From JBGSUZ01 sp963677505 (lineage in GTDB: Bacteria > Bacillota > Clostridia > Peptostreptococcales > Acidaminobacteraceae): a DNA stretch of 64,000 bases. The first letter of the stretch is position 1. Each line of letters starts with the position of its first letter. The DNA lies in NCBI GenBank assembly GCA_963677505.2, contig CAXXWB010000057.1, forward strand, positions 18,838 to 82,837. The letters are read 5' to 3'. Below, in pieces: positions 53,348 to 61,355 of the stretch. The notes under the pieces were generated by a model. That model was given only the letters and a program-made list of their open reading frames with translations, made no database searches and was not told the origin of the DNA. The translations under genes and the position numbers were made by a program.

Positions 53348-53758
53348 ATGAATTCAGAAATTGTCTTCAGCCTCAAAGATTTAGGTATGTTAGTTATTTG
53401 GGGGCTGGTAGTTGCAGTTCTTATCTATATTTTGATGATTTTAATTCGTTTCTACCGTTCCTTCAAAGAAGTCATGGCCATTGTGGATGATAATCGAAAA
53501 AATATCGATCAGGTATTAGATGAAGCTCCTGGTATTTCTCAAAATATTAATCAGATCTCTGGTGAAGTTTCTCATATTATGTCTTCTTTCCACGGCACTA
53601 TCGACAATGTGGCAGAGACTTCCGAAGCCGTCACAGGTAGCTTTAAAGATAACAACGAACTGGTTTCGCAGATTTCTAGTATCTTTAAAATTTTAACGGC
53701 TATTAAAGATGGCTTCGATAAATTATTCCACAGAACTCAAGATGATAATGACTTGTAA
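53348..53758 (+). CDS. Single-pass membrane protein, DUF948-like
   Basis: A 136-aa protein with one N-terminal helix (LGMLVIWGLVVAVLIYILMIL) and a long amphipathic cytoplasmic helix with methyl-accepting-like heptads (VDDNRKNIDQVLDEAPGISQ, SSFHGTIDNVAETSEAVTGS). This resembles DUF948/YtxG-type proteins of Gram-positives. Start ATG 53348 follows AGGTGG weakly. A terminator follows at 53806. Confidence 0.65.
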   Translation: MNSEIVFSLKDLGMLVIWGLVVAVLIYILMILIRFYRSFKEVMAIVDDNRKNIDQVLDEAPGISQNINQISGEVSHIMSSFHGTIDNVAETSEAVTGSFKDNNELVSQISSIFKILTAIKDGFDKLFHRTQDDNDL

Positions 53759-53805
53759 TTTTTTTCGACAATATGAATAACAACTGAATAAAATATTTTA
53801 TGGAT

Positions 53806-53848
53806 AAAAACACCAATTAACTTTTTTTTCTTGTCAATTGGTGTTTTT
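53806..53848 (+). terminator. Terminator after the DUF948-like gene
   Basis: AAAAACACCAATT/AATTGGTGTTTTT, 13-bp arms, with further T residues beyond. Lies in the 300-bp gap before abrB, which otherwise holds the abrB promoter. Confidence 0.85.
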
Positions 53849-53969
53849 TTGTATATATTAATATACAGTAAAGAATAGTTTTGTAAATATTGGGTAAATT
53901 ATTCCTAGTATTGGGTCTTATGGGTTTTTGGTTGTTTTGAAAAACTTCCAAAATAATCTAATTTGCCAC

Positions 53970-54031
53970 TTGACTTTAATTTACATTCTTGGTACTATCT
54001 AAATAGGCGAAAATTGTCGAAAATTGTCTAA
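53970..54031 (+). promoter_or_regulatory. abrB promoter with three phased Spo0A-box-like heptamers downstream
   Basis: TTGACT (53970-53975), 17-bp spacer, TACTAT (53993-53998). AGGCGAA (54005-54011), TGTCGAA (54015-54021, exact 0A-box consensus) and TGTCTAA (54025-54031) follow at 10-bp intervals. Spo0A represses abrB in Bacillus subtilis by binding tandem 0A boxes downstream of the start; this looks like the same design. Confidence 0.72.
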
Positions 54032-54058
54032 AAAAATTTTAAAGGAGAATGAGCTAAT

Positions 54059-54301
54059 ATGAAATCAACAGGTATAGTTAGAAAAGTAGACGAACTTGGT
54101 AGAGTTGTAATTCCAATTGAACTCAGAAGAACGCTTGGTATTGGGGAAAAAGACGCTCTTGAGATTTTCACTGAAGGAGATACAATCATCTTAAAGAAAT
54201 ATGAGCCAGCTTGTATTTTCTGTGGTCAAGCTAAAGGTGTTAAAAACCTTAAAGGCAAAAATATTTGTCCAGAATGTATCAGCGAAATCGGCGGTTTGTA
54301 A
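54059..54301 (+). CDS. abrB: AbrB/SpoVT family transition-state regulator
   Basis: An 80-aa protein with N-terminal swapped-hairpin DNA-binding domain: STGIVRKVDELGRVVIPIEL, RRTLGIGEKDALEIFTEGDT, and a C-terminal zinc-ribbon-like half with CIFCGQ and CPECISEIGGL, as in clostridial AbrB. It should bind DNA as a tetramer and repress transition-phase genes. ATG 54059 follows AAAGGAGA. The leader holds Spo0A-like boxes. A terminator follows directly, so the gene is monocistronic. Confidence 0.95.
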   Translation: MKSTGIVRKVDELGRVVIPIELRRTLGIGEKDALEIFTEGDTIILKKYEPACIFCGQAKGVKNLKGKNICPECISEIGGL

Positions 54302-54350
54302 TATTAAACTTCCATTTTAACTGTGTACTATAACAATTTATACAAAATAT

Positions 54351-54374
54351 AAGCCAACTCCCAAGAGTTGGCTT
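54351..54374 (+). terminator. Terminator of abrB
   Basis: AAGCCAACTC/GAGTTGGCTT, 10-bp arms, 4-nt loop, followed by seven or more T. Confidence 0.9.
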
Positions 54375-54472
54375 TTTTTTATAATTCAATTGTCTATTTA
54401 TGCATATTTATTCATTCGGATGCATTTTGTATTTACACTCATAAAATATTTCAATTTCAAACTAATTAGACG

Positions 54473-55345
54473 TTATAACTCTATTGCAACTTGGTAAACT
54501 TCTTTTTTAGGAAGGCCTCTTCTCTTTGCTACAAGCCCAATAGCTTCCTTTTTGGTTTGTCCTTGTGCCAATAACAATTGTAACTCTTCTTCAATTGTTA
54601 AAACGTCAAAAGGATTTTCTACAGTTGGAACTTCACCTTCGAATCCTGCTAAAATGATTACAAATTCACCCTTAGGATCATTTTCTTCAAAGTGTTTTAA
54701 AAGGGTCTCTAAATTACCCCTTGTATACGTTTCAAATCTTTTTGTAAGTTCCTTGCAAACGACAGCTTCCCTTGGACCAAAAACAGCTGCCCCATCCTTT
54801 AAGAATTCTTTTAGTCGATGAGGTGCTTCATAAAAAATCAGCGTCCGTGTATCATACTGTAAAGATTCAAAATGCTTCTTACGGTTTTTACTGTTTCTAT
54901 CCACAAATCCTTCAAAGACAAATCGCCGCGTCGGCATTCCAGAAAGTACCAATGCATGAATTGCTGCGACAGGTCCGTCGATACAGACCAACTCAATACC
55001 CGCTTCAATGGCTAACTTGACTAAATCTTCTCCTGGATCAGAAATACCAGGCATCCCTGCGTCTGAAATCAGCGCTATATTTTTTCCCTCTTTAATTTTT
55101 TCTATTAAGTGAGGTCCCGCTTTCATTCTGTTATGTTCATGATAGCTTACAAGAGGCTTTTCTATTTCCAAATGATTGAGAAGTCTGATACTGTGTCTCG
55201 TATCTTCCGCCGCAACTAAATCCACAAATTTCAAAGTTTTAATAAGGCGCAGGGTTACATCGTCTAAATTTCCAATAGGCGTACCACAGATGTACAAAGT
55301 CCCCCATTTTACTTCAGGTACCAATTCACTTTTAATCTGCGTCAC
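54473..55345 (-). CDS. rsmI: 16S rRNA (cytidine-1402-2'-O)-methyltransferase RsmI, GTG start
   Basis: About 290 aa, tetrapyrrole-methylase fold. GTLYICGTPIGNLDDVTLRL, AAEDTRHSIRLLNHLEIEKP and ALISDAGMPGISDPGEDLV are RsmI hallmarks. I place the start at GTG 55345, since AAAGGGGTG is 6 nt upstream and it follows the upstream stop by 1 nt; the longer frame to 55423 would overlap the neighbour by 77 nt. Position next to the methyltransferase and near abrB and metG matches yabC of Bacillus subtilis. Confidence 0.93.
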   Translation of the reverse strand: MTQIKSELVPEVKWGTLYICGTPIGNLDDVTLRLIKTLKFVDLVAAEDTRHSIRLLNHLEIEKPLVSYHEHNRMKAGPHLIEKIKEGKNIALISDAGMPGISDPGEDLVKLAIEAGIELVCIDGPVAAIHALVLSGMPTRRFVFEGFVDRNSKNRKKHFESLQYDTRTLIFYEAPHRLKEFLKDGAAVFGPREAVVCKELTKRFETYTRGNLETLLKHFEENDPKGEFVIILAGFEGEVPTVENPFDVLTIEEELQLLLAQGQTKKEAIGLVAKRRGLPKKEVYQVAIEL

Positions 55346-55346
55346 T

Positions 55347-56117
55347 TTACTCACCCCTTTTGTCAAAAACGTCAATTTGCACATTCCCATATATTTTGTA
55401 AATTTCCGAAGTATAGTCGCCATTTTCTTGATATACCACTAAAGGATCATGGAATTTGAGCTCCACTTTGCCACATCGAACACCTTTAATGAGCATAATA
55501 TTAGGCTTTTTATCCCTTTTAGGCTGAACAAATCGAACTTCTTTGGGTTCAAGCTTATACTGTCGCATGAGGCAGACAATGTCCACAAACCGATTAGGTC
55601 TGTGAACCATGTAGAACGCCCCTCCTGGTTTTAGCATACTGGCAGACACCCTAATAATATCTTCCAAATTACATAAAATTTCGTGTCTCGAAATTCGTTT
55701 CAAGTCATCTTCATTGTGGATACCGCTATTACCTGACATATAGGGTGGGTTTGATACCACCACATCTACAGAAGATTTTTCAAAATACTTTTGATAAGCT
55801 TTCAAATTATCGTTGATGATGTGAATTCGATCTCCCAAACCATTCATTTCAACGCTTCTTTTTGCCATTTCTGCCATGGCGTCCTGTACTTCAAAAGCGC
55901 TGATTTTAGAAGCCTTGGTCTTTGCACTGAGTAAAATTGGAATAATACCCGTGCCTGTACCTAGCTCTACAACCGTTGCACCCTCTTTTACCTTTGTAAA
56001 ATCACTGAGCAAAACGGCGTCAATCCCAAAGCAAAACCCATCTGGGTTTTGTATGATTTTTAAGCCATTTAACTGCAAATCATCTATTCGCTCATGTGCC
56101 TTGACCCATGAATTCAT
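55347..56117 (-). CDS. tRNA1(Val) (adenine-N6)-methyltransferase-like protein (TrmN6/YabB)
   Basis: A 256-aa Rossmann-fold methyltransferase. SAM motif VVELGTGTGIIPILLSAK and the base-methylating N-P-P-Y in VVVSNPPYMSGNSG (about residues 130-140). Length and DDLQLNGLKIIQNPDGFCFG-type start fit the TrmN6/YabB family. It modifies adenine in RNA; the exact tRNA target is assumed from the family. Directly coupled to rsmI, as yabB is to yabC in Bacillus subtilis. ATG 56117 follows GGAGAG. Confidence 0.88.
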   Translation of the reverse strand: MNSWVKAHERIDDLQLNGLKIIQNPDGFCFGIDAVLLSDFTKVKEGATVVELGTGTGIIPILLSAKTKASKISAFEVQDAMAEMAKRSVEMNGLGDRIHIINDNLKAYQKYFEKSSVDVVVSNPPYMSGNSGIHNEDDLKRISRHEILCNLEDIIRVSASMLKPGGAFYMVHRPNRFVDIVCLMRQYKLEPKEVRFVQPKRDKKPNIMLIKGVRCGKVELKFHDPLVVYQENGDYTSEIYKIYGNVQIDVFDKRGE

Positions 56118-56174
56118 ACGTTCATCTCTCCTTAACTAAATACTCGGCAAACCCTTAGCTGAACTACTGGAACC

Positions 56175-56205
56175 AAAAAAGAGAGGCTCACCTGAATGAG
56201 CCTCT
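56175..56205 (-). terminator. Terminator of the ricT transcript
   Basis: Minus strand AGAGGCTCA/TGAGCCTCT (56182-56205) followed by six T. It separates ricT from the TrmN6-like gene, 11 bp beyond the ricT stop. Confidence 0.85.
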
Positions 56206-56216
56206 ATCATCTGTCA

Positions 56217-57638
56217 CTATTGAGGTTTGCCGCCGTCTCCGCCATCTTTATGAGTCTTATCCTTTTGATGTTGGGGATGCTTGTGTTTTTTGAAAGGTTT
56301 CTTTTCCCCAGACTGACCTTGAGAAGGTTTTGACCCTTGGTTTTGACTCTGATTTTGTCCTTGATTCTGAACTGCGTTTTGACCCTGAACAGGACCACTC
56401 TCTCTATTTTGTTCTTTTCGGTCAAGTTCACCATTAAAATCTTCAAAAGATTTCTTAGGTTTGCGATCAGGACGAGGTTTAAAACGTTGCTTGTCTTTGT
56501 TATTTTGTTGATCTTTAGCATTTTGAGTGTCTTTAGACCCTTGGCTTGTTCCTTCGTCTGACTTTGCTACTACTTTAGCAAATTGCTTAGCTCGTTCAGT
56601 GGTTTCTGCATGAGCATCTGCCGGAATAGGTTCTCTATTAGGCTTTCTATCTTTTGGGTACGGTTTTCTCTCTGGCTTACAACCACATTTTTTATTTTGA
56701 CAGGCCTTTTGTTTGAGTTCCCCTTCAATCTCAGCAAGGAATTCATGAGGAATGTCATCTGTACAGTCAATGACAATGTCTTCATGTTCTTCAGTTTGCG
56801 CCGATTTCTTAAGAATGGCCTTGATTTGTTCTTTTTTATAGGTAATTACATCTTCACCCAGTTCAGGGTTTTCTTCACGGTCTTTAACAATATGTCTGAC
56901 CTTAACAGCCTCTAAAAGAATGTTGGTATCAAATACAACCGCTGGACCTTCTTCTGTAAGCACTCTATCTCCACGATTTGGCATACCTTTTCTCATAGCT
57001 TGATAAGTGTCATGTTCGTATTTAAGACAGCACATCAATCGACCACAAATGCCAGAAATTTTAGTAGGATTCAGTGAAAGATTTTGATCTTTTGCCATTT
57101 TGATAGAAACTGGGGCAAAATCTCCGAGCCAATTGGCACAGCAAAGACCAATGCCGCAAGGTCCAATGCCGTTGACCATTTTAGCTTCATCTCTGACGCC
57201 AATTTGTCTAAGTTCTATACGTGTTTTAAATACTGCAGCTAAATCTTTTACCAATTCCCTGAAGTCGATTCTGCCATCTGCTGTAAAGTAGAAAATAACC
57301 TTATTATTATCAAAAGTATATTCCACATCAATGAGTTTCATATCTAACTCATGGGCTGCAATTTTCTCTTCGCAGATTCTGAAAGTCTCACAATTTTTTT
57401 CCTTGTTTGCTAAATGGGACTGAACATCTTCTGAAGTTGCTATTCTAAGCACCTTTTTGAGGGGTGAAACGATTTCTTCTTCAGTTACTTCTCTTTTTGC
57501 AATGACCACATGTCCAAATTCAATGCCTCTTGCGGTTTCTACAATGACATTATCCTCTTTTTGTATATCCAAGTGGTCAGGATCAAAGTAATAAATTTTA
57601 CCAGCTTTTTTGAATCTGACCCCAACAACGGTTATCAT
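56217..57638 (-). CDS. ricT: RicT (YaaT) PSP1-domain protein with long low-complexity tail
   Basis: A 473-aa member of the RicAFT family. The PSP1 core (about 1-270) has GVRFKKAGKIYYFDPDHLDI, VRDEAKMVNGIGPCGIGLCC and ISGICGRLMCCLKYEHDTY, whose cysteines bind Fe-S clusters in the Bacillus Ric complex. RicT acts in RNase Y specificity and Spo0A activation. The last 170 residues are unusual: a Cys patch (CQNKKCGC) and a Lys/Gln/Asn/Pro-rich tail (QGQNAVQNQGQNQSQNQG). ATG 57638 overlaps the holB stop by ATGA. Confidence 0.93.
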   Translation of the reverse strand: MITVVGVRFKKAGKIYYFDPDHLDIQKEDNVIVETARGIEFGHVVIAKREVTEEEIVSPLKKVLRIATSEDVQSHLANKEKNCETFRICEEKIAAHELDMKLIDVEYTFDNNKVIFYFTADGRIDFRELVKDLAAVFKTRIELRQIGVRDEAKMVNGIGPCGIGLCCANWLGDFAPVSIKMAKDQNLSLNPTKISGICGRLMCCLKYEHDTYQAMRKGMPNRGDRVLTEEGPAVVFDTNILLEAVKVRHIVKDREENPELGEDVITYKKEQIKAILKKSAQTEEHEDIVIDCTDDIPHEFLAEIEGELKQKACQNKKCGCKPERKPYPKDRKPNREPIPADAHAETTERAKQFAKVVAKSDEGTSQGSKDTQNAKDQQNNKDKQRFKPRPDRKPKKSFEDFNGELDRKEQNRESGPVQGQNAVQNQGQNQSQNQGSKPSQGQSGEKKPFKKHKHPQHQKDKTHKDGGDGGKPQ

Positions 57639-58615
57639 AGTTGACCTCCTGTAAGTTTAAGCAACATCGCATCGGTCACCAACGGGTGATTGGCATTGGC
57701 ATTAATCGCCTTCTTTGCCGCCTCAACGATTTCTATATAAAAAGGAACCTGCTGTGGTGCCACAGATCTGCTTAAACTTAAGAACGTGTCAGACACATCT
57801 TTTGTAAAGCGCAGTGTTGACTCAGGGTGACTCCTTAACAGCAAAGTATCTCTATACCATATTATCATCAAATCCATAAAAGATATAGTGGAAACTTTAT
57901 CTGCCGTATAGGGTTCTATCCCTTCAAAAGCCTTTAGTGTGTCTCCTCTATGAAGGGCTTCTAAAGTGCTGAGGGCCCCTTCTCTCATTTGATAAAAGTC
58001 TGGGGCTGTCAGCAGTTTCAGCGCCATACTCAAAGAACCATCGGAATACCTTGCTGCCAAATGGGATAAATCTTGATCATATCCCTTTTCCAACAGCCAT
58101 TTTTCCATTTCCTCAGAGGCGATTCTATTGAAACTTAACAGTTGTAAACGAGATAAAACCGTTGGCAAAAGAGCTTCTTTGTTCTCTGTGACAAATAAAA
58201 TTAAAGCATGTCCAGGGGGCTCTTCTACAATTTTAAGAATTCGATTTTGCGCCCTGACCGTCATAAGCTCCCCTTGGTCCACAATGACCACTTTTGTATC
58301 CGACTCATAGGGTTTTAGCTGAATAAACTCCTGAAAAAGTTCAAGTTGCTTATCTTTTATAGAAGCACCATCTGGCTCAATATATAAATAATCTGGATGA
58401 TTTTCCGAATCAAATTGCAAACAAGAAGGGCAAATGCCACAAGCATCTACACCTTTACCACATAATACGGTCTTGGCTAGAGCCATGGCAACTTGCTTCT
58501 TGCCAACGCCTGTTCTACCATCAAAAAGATAGCCATGAGCCAGCTTTTCACCGGCTATGGCTTGTTGTAAAATATTAATTTGCCGTTCGTGTCCAATAAT
58601 CTCTTTAAAAGTCAT
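57635..58615 (-). CDS. holB: DNA polymerase III delta' subunit
   Basis: About 326 aa clamp-loader subunit. Walker A-like GRTGVGKKQVAMALA, zinc knuckle CGICPSCLQF and VKIVEEPPGHALILF-type sensor region (RILKIVEEPPGHA). ATG 58615 (MTFKEIIGHERQINIL) is the typical start and has AAGGTGAGG upstream; the frame is open to 58651 without an RBS. Sandwiched between darA and ricT, the exact neighbours of holB in Bacillus subtilis. Confidence 0.94.
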   Translation of the reverse strand: MTFKEIIGHERQINILQQAIAGEKLAHGYLFDGRTGVGKKQVAMALAKTVLCGKGVDACGICPSCLQFDSENHPDYLYIEPDGASIKDKQLELFQEFIQLKPYESDTKVVIVDQGELMTVRAQNRILKIVEEPPGHALILFVTENKEALLPTVLSRLQLLSFNRIASEEMEKWLLEKGYDQDLSHLAARYSDGSLSMALKLLTAPDFYQMREGALSTLEALHRGDTLKAFEGIEPYTADKVSTISFMDLMIIWYRDTLLLRSHPESTLRFTKDVSDTFLSLSRSVAPQQVPFYIEIVEAAKKAINANANHPLVTDAMLLKLTGGQL

Positions 58616-58625
58616 ATGCCTCACC

Positions 58626-58952
58626 TTAAAACTTGAGATATTGAGAGACATCTAAAACAAATACCGTCGCACCGCCTACTGTTACTTCCATAGGCATGCT
58701 CATAAAGCCACTGGCCTCTGACATCATCGCAGCGCTTGTGGTAATTTCCTTACGAACTTTGCAATTGTCCCTGATAATTTCTAAGACCGCATCAACCTGT
58801 GCAACTTCAACCCCTATTAAAACAGTGGTATTGCCGGCTCTAAGAAATCCACCTGTAGAAGCTAACTTTGTTACGCCAAATTTAGCTTCGCTTAGAGCTG
58901 AAATCAGTTCGTGGGCATCTTCATCATGCATGATTGCTATAACAAGTTTCAT
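58626..58952 (-). CDS. darA: Cyclic-di-AMP receptor DarA (PstA/YaaQ)
   Basis: A 108-aa PII-like protein that binds c-di-AMP. MKLVIAIMHDEDAHELISAL, FGVTKLASTGGFLRAGNTTV and VTVGGATVFVLDVSQYLKF fit the YaaQ family along the full length. ATG 58952 has GGAGGTG 5 nt upstream. It lies 10 bp before holB, as in Bacillus. Confidence 0.95.
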   Translation of the reverse strand: MKLVIAIMHDEDAHELISALSEAKFGVTKLASTGGFLRAGNTTVLIGVEVAQVDAVLEIIRDNCKVRKEITTSAAMMSEASGFMSMPMEVTVGGATVFVLDVSQYLKF

Positions 58953-58965
58953 AATGACACCTCCA

Positions 58966-59523
58966 TCACTTTACATTACCTATTTTTTGAAGCGGCCAAA
59001 TTCTGAAGAGTACTTTTCCAATCAAATCTTTTTGGTGAATTAAGCCTACCAATTCACTTCGGCTGTCCAAACTTACCCCACGGTTATCTCCCATCATGAA
59101 GTACTGTCCTTCTGGAATTTGCTCGATATAAACATCGCCTACATTTTCACTGCTGACATACTCTTCGTTAAGAACTTCACCATTTAATTTAACTATACCC
59201 TCTTTTACTTCTATTGAGTCACCAGGAAGACCGATAACTCTTTTAATGAGATTTTTCTGTGTATTGTTATTTACAAATAATTTTTGTACCCCATTGAGAG
59301 ATGCAATATCATCTTCCGTTAGGGTCAGCTGAGATTTGAAAGATACAATATCGCCCCGCTCGATGGTTTTTGTCTTTTGAAGGAGCAAGACATCTTTTTC
59401 AACTAAAGTAGGAAACATCGATGTGCTGTATACAACTGTTGTTCCAAAAAACATTTTGAAAACCAAAACAATAGCAAGGGCTACTGCAAAGGACTTCAAC
59501 CATTCTAACATTTCTTTTTTCAT
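58966..59523 (-). CDS. lepB: Signal peptidase I
   Basis: A 185-aa membrane-anchored type I signal peptidase. One N-terminal helix (SFAVALAIVLVFKMFFG), catalytic Ser in TSMFPTL, catalytic Lys in KNLIKRVIGLPGDSI, and the box E GDNRGVSLDSR. ATG 59523 lies after an AT-rich gap. It cleaves signal peptides of exported proteins. Insertion of lepB between yaaO and darA is a local difference from the Bacillus order. Confidence 0.95.
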   Translation of the reverse strand: MKKEMLEWLKSFAVALAIVLVFKMFFGTTVVYSTSMFPTLVEKDVLLLQKTKTIERGDIVSFKSQLTLTEDDIASLNGVQKLFVNNNTQKNLIKRVIGLPGDSIEVKEGIVKLNGEVLNEEYVSSENVGDVYIEQIPEGQYFMMGDNRGVSLDSRSELVGLIHQKDLIGKVLFRIWPLQKIGNVK

Positions 59524-59589
59524 GAATTATACTCCTCAATACTTTTGTTTATGGTACTATTATAAACTTTTTTCTGCATTAAAACAAAA

Positions 59590-61026
59590 TTATAAGATTA
59601 AAATTCTAATTTCCCTGTCTTTTATTCCCAAAACTTTATGTTGCTTATCCAAATATGAATTTAAAATTTGAATATGAACGTCTTGAATCACCTCGCCAGG
59701 ACACAAAATCGGAACCCCTGGCGGATAGGGTATAATCCACTGGGCAGCAATTTTTCCTTTTGCATCCTCTAGGAGACAATTATCTGAAGCGTAACAGTCA
59801 ATAGCATCAGGTAAAATCACAAGCTCACTTTTAACCTCTGACAATTGATCATAGTCGGGGGGTACTTGCTCATCCCACTTCTTATTATCCACCGTCACTA
59901 TTCCCTGGGAAATATTTTCGAGTGCATTTCCCAGCCGTTGAAAATCTCTAGGAACATTGGCAATAGTGGTCATTAGAAGCACATGAGATTTCAGCGCATA
60001 TTCTGATTGAATCCCTTCTCGCCGCAAAAGTTCGTCTAAGGCATAGCCATCTAAACCTAGCTTATAAGCGCTTAGGCATAACTTAGTCTCATCAAAATCC
60101 CAGGTACATTCCCCATTTAAGGTGTCCTTATCCCAAAATTCGTAACCTAAAGTTCTTCCCAGATTTTTAACCGATTTCACCTGCTCTAGTAAAACGGACA
60201 TGGCTTCGCGACCAATACTTTCACCAATTCGTATGGCTTCGTCGATGGAAGTCATCAGCACATAAGAAGGACTTGATGACTGGAAAATGGCTAAGTACTT
60301 TAAAATATCTTCTCGGTCTGCCTTTTCGCTTCCCAAATGTAAAATAGCCGTTTGGGTCAGCGCAGGCATTGTCTTGTGAAGGCTTTGAACCACCACATCT
60401 GCCCCCAATCCCAAAGCAGAGGGAGGTAACGTTTCACTCAGCCATAGGTGGGCACCGTGGGCTTCATCTACCAACAGAAGTACGCCCTTCTCTTCAGTAA
60501 TTTTTCTAACAGCTGGCAAGTCGATGCAGGCGCCGCTGTAAGATGGGTATGTGCAAACAACTGCCTTGATGTCAACATAAGTATCTAACGCCTCTCTTAG
60601 GGCATTTTCGTCAATCCCAATGGCAATTCCAGTTGTCGGGTCCACCTTCGGCATCAAGTAAATAGGATGGAGTCCCCCTAAACTGACAGCTTGATGAACC
60701 GACCGATGAGCATCGCGAGAAATGATGACTTTTTCCCCACGTCTAACACTTCCCATTATCATGGCCATAATGCCACAAGAAGAGCCATTGACCAGGAAAA
60801 AGCTTTCCTTGCTGCCATAAGTTTTCATAGCAAATTCCTTCGCCTCTAACAAAATATCTTCAGGATCATGGAGGTTGTCTGCACCGGGGATCTCAGTGAC
60901 ATCAATTTCCCAAAATTGGTTAAAGGACGCCTTTAAACCACAACCACCGTACTTATGTCCCGGCATATGAAAGGATGCTCTATCTTCTCTTTTCAGGGCC
61001 TCTAGGGCTTCTCTCAGTCCTGCCAT
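59590..61026 (-). CDS. Orn/Lys/Arg decarboxylase-type PLP enzyme (YaaO-like)
   Basis: A 478-aa fold-type I PLP enzyme. FHMPGHKYGG at the start, DEAHGAHLWLSE with the cofactor-binding Asp, and the Schiff-base Lys in VVQSLHKTMPALTQTAIL. The C-terminal part has IPYPPGVPILCPGE, typical of this decarboxylase family. It could decarboxylate arginine or lysine for polyamine synthesis; substrate unclear. ATG 61026 is preferred (AAAGGAG 10 nt upstream) to GTG 61035. YaaO occupies the same place in Bacillus subtilis. Confidence 0.92.
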   Translation of the reverse strand: MAGLREALEALKREDRASFHMPGHKYGGCGLKASFNQFWEIDVTEIPGADNLHDPEDILLEAKEFAMKTYGSKESFFLVNGSSCGIMAMIMGSVRRGEKVIISRDAHRSVHQAVSLGGLHPIYLMPKVDPTTGIAIGIDENALREALDTYVDIKAVVCTYPSYSGACIDLPAVRKITEEKGVLLLVDEAHGAHLWLSETLPPSALGLGADVVVQSLHKTMPALTQTAILHLGSEKADREDILKYLAIFQSSSPSYVLMTSIDEAIRIGESIGREAMSVLLEQVKSVKNLGRTLGYEFWDKDTLNGECTWDFDETKLCLSAYKLGLDGYALDELLRREGIQSEYALKSHVLLMTTIANVPRDFQRLGNALENISQGIVTVDNKKWDEQVPPDYDQLSEVKSELVILPDAIDCYASDNCLLEDAKGKIAAQWIIPYPPGVPILCPGEVIQDVHIQILNSYLDKQHKVLGIKDREIRILIL

Positions 61027-61222
61027 GGGTTCCACGCTCCTTTGCTTCAGGTCTTAATTTTCGTCTTTTCTTAGATCTAATCATTTCCAGCTGTGGCTTG
61101 CTCTGTTTTTGTCTTCTATTTTGAAAAGTCGTATCTTTATTGATGTCGATTAAAAAGACAAAAAATAATATAAAAACCAGCAATCCCATCAGCACAAGGG
61201 TTCCAATTTGCCAATAAGCCAT
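60980..61222 (-). CDS. Small basic single-pass membrane protein overlapping the YaaO-like gene
   Basis: An 80-aa protein: N-terminal helix (YWQIGTLVLMGLLVFILFFV) and a strongly basic tail (SKKRRKLRPEAKERGTHGR). ATG 61222 follows GAGGTG. Its last 47 nt overlap the start of the decarboxylase gene in another frame, so the C-terminus is unusual. I do not recognise the family; the RBS and helix support a real gene. Confidence 0.5.
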   Translation of the reverse strand: MAYWQIGTLVLMGLLVFILFFVFLIDINKDTTFQNRRQKQSKPQLEMIRSKKRRKLRPEAKERGTHGRTERSPRGPEKRR

Positions 61223-61355
61223 AGTGCACCTCAATTTCATAAACAAATTTATTAAAACAAATTATGTTATAAAGTAAATCGTATAGATATCTTAACCATT
61301 AAAGGCAGTTTTATTGCTATAATAATTCTAACACAGATTATATAGGAGGACTCAT

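Noticed and set aside
56207..56521. 104-aa minus-strand frame at the end of ricT
   Set aside because: Reading of the low-complexity ricT tail in another frame; no RBS and composition follows from the repeat.
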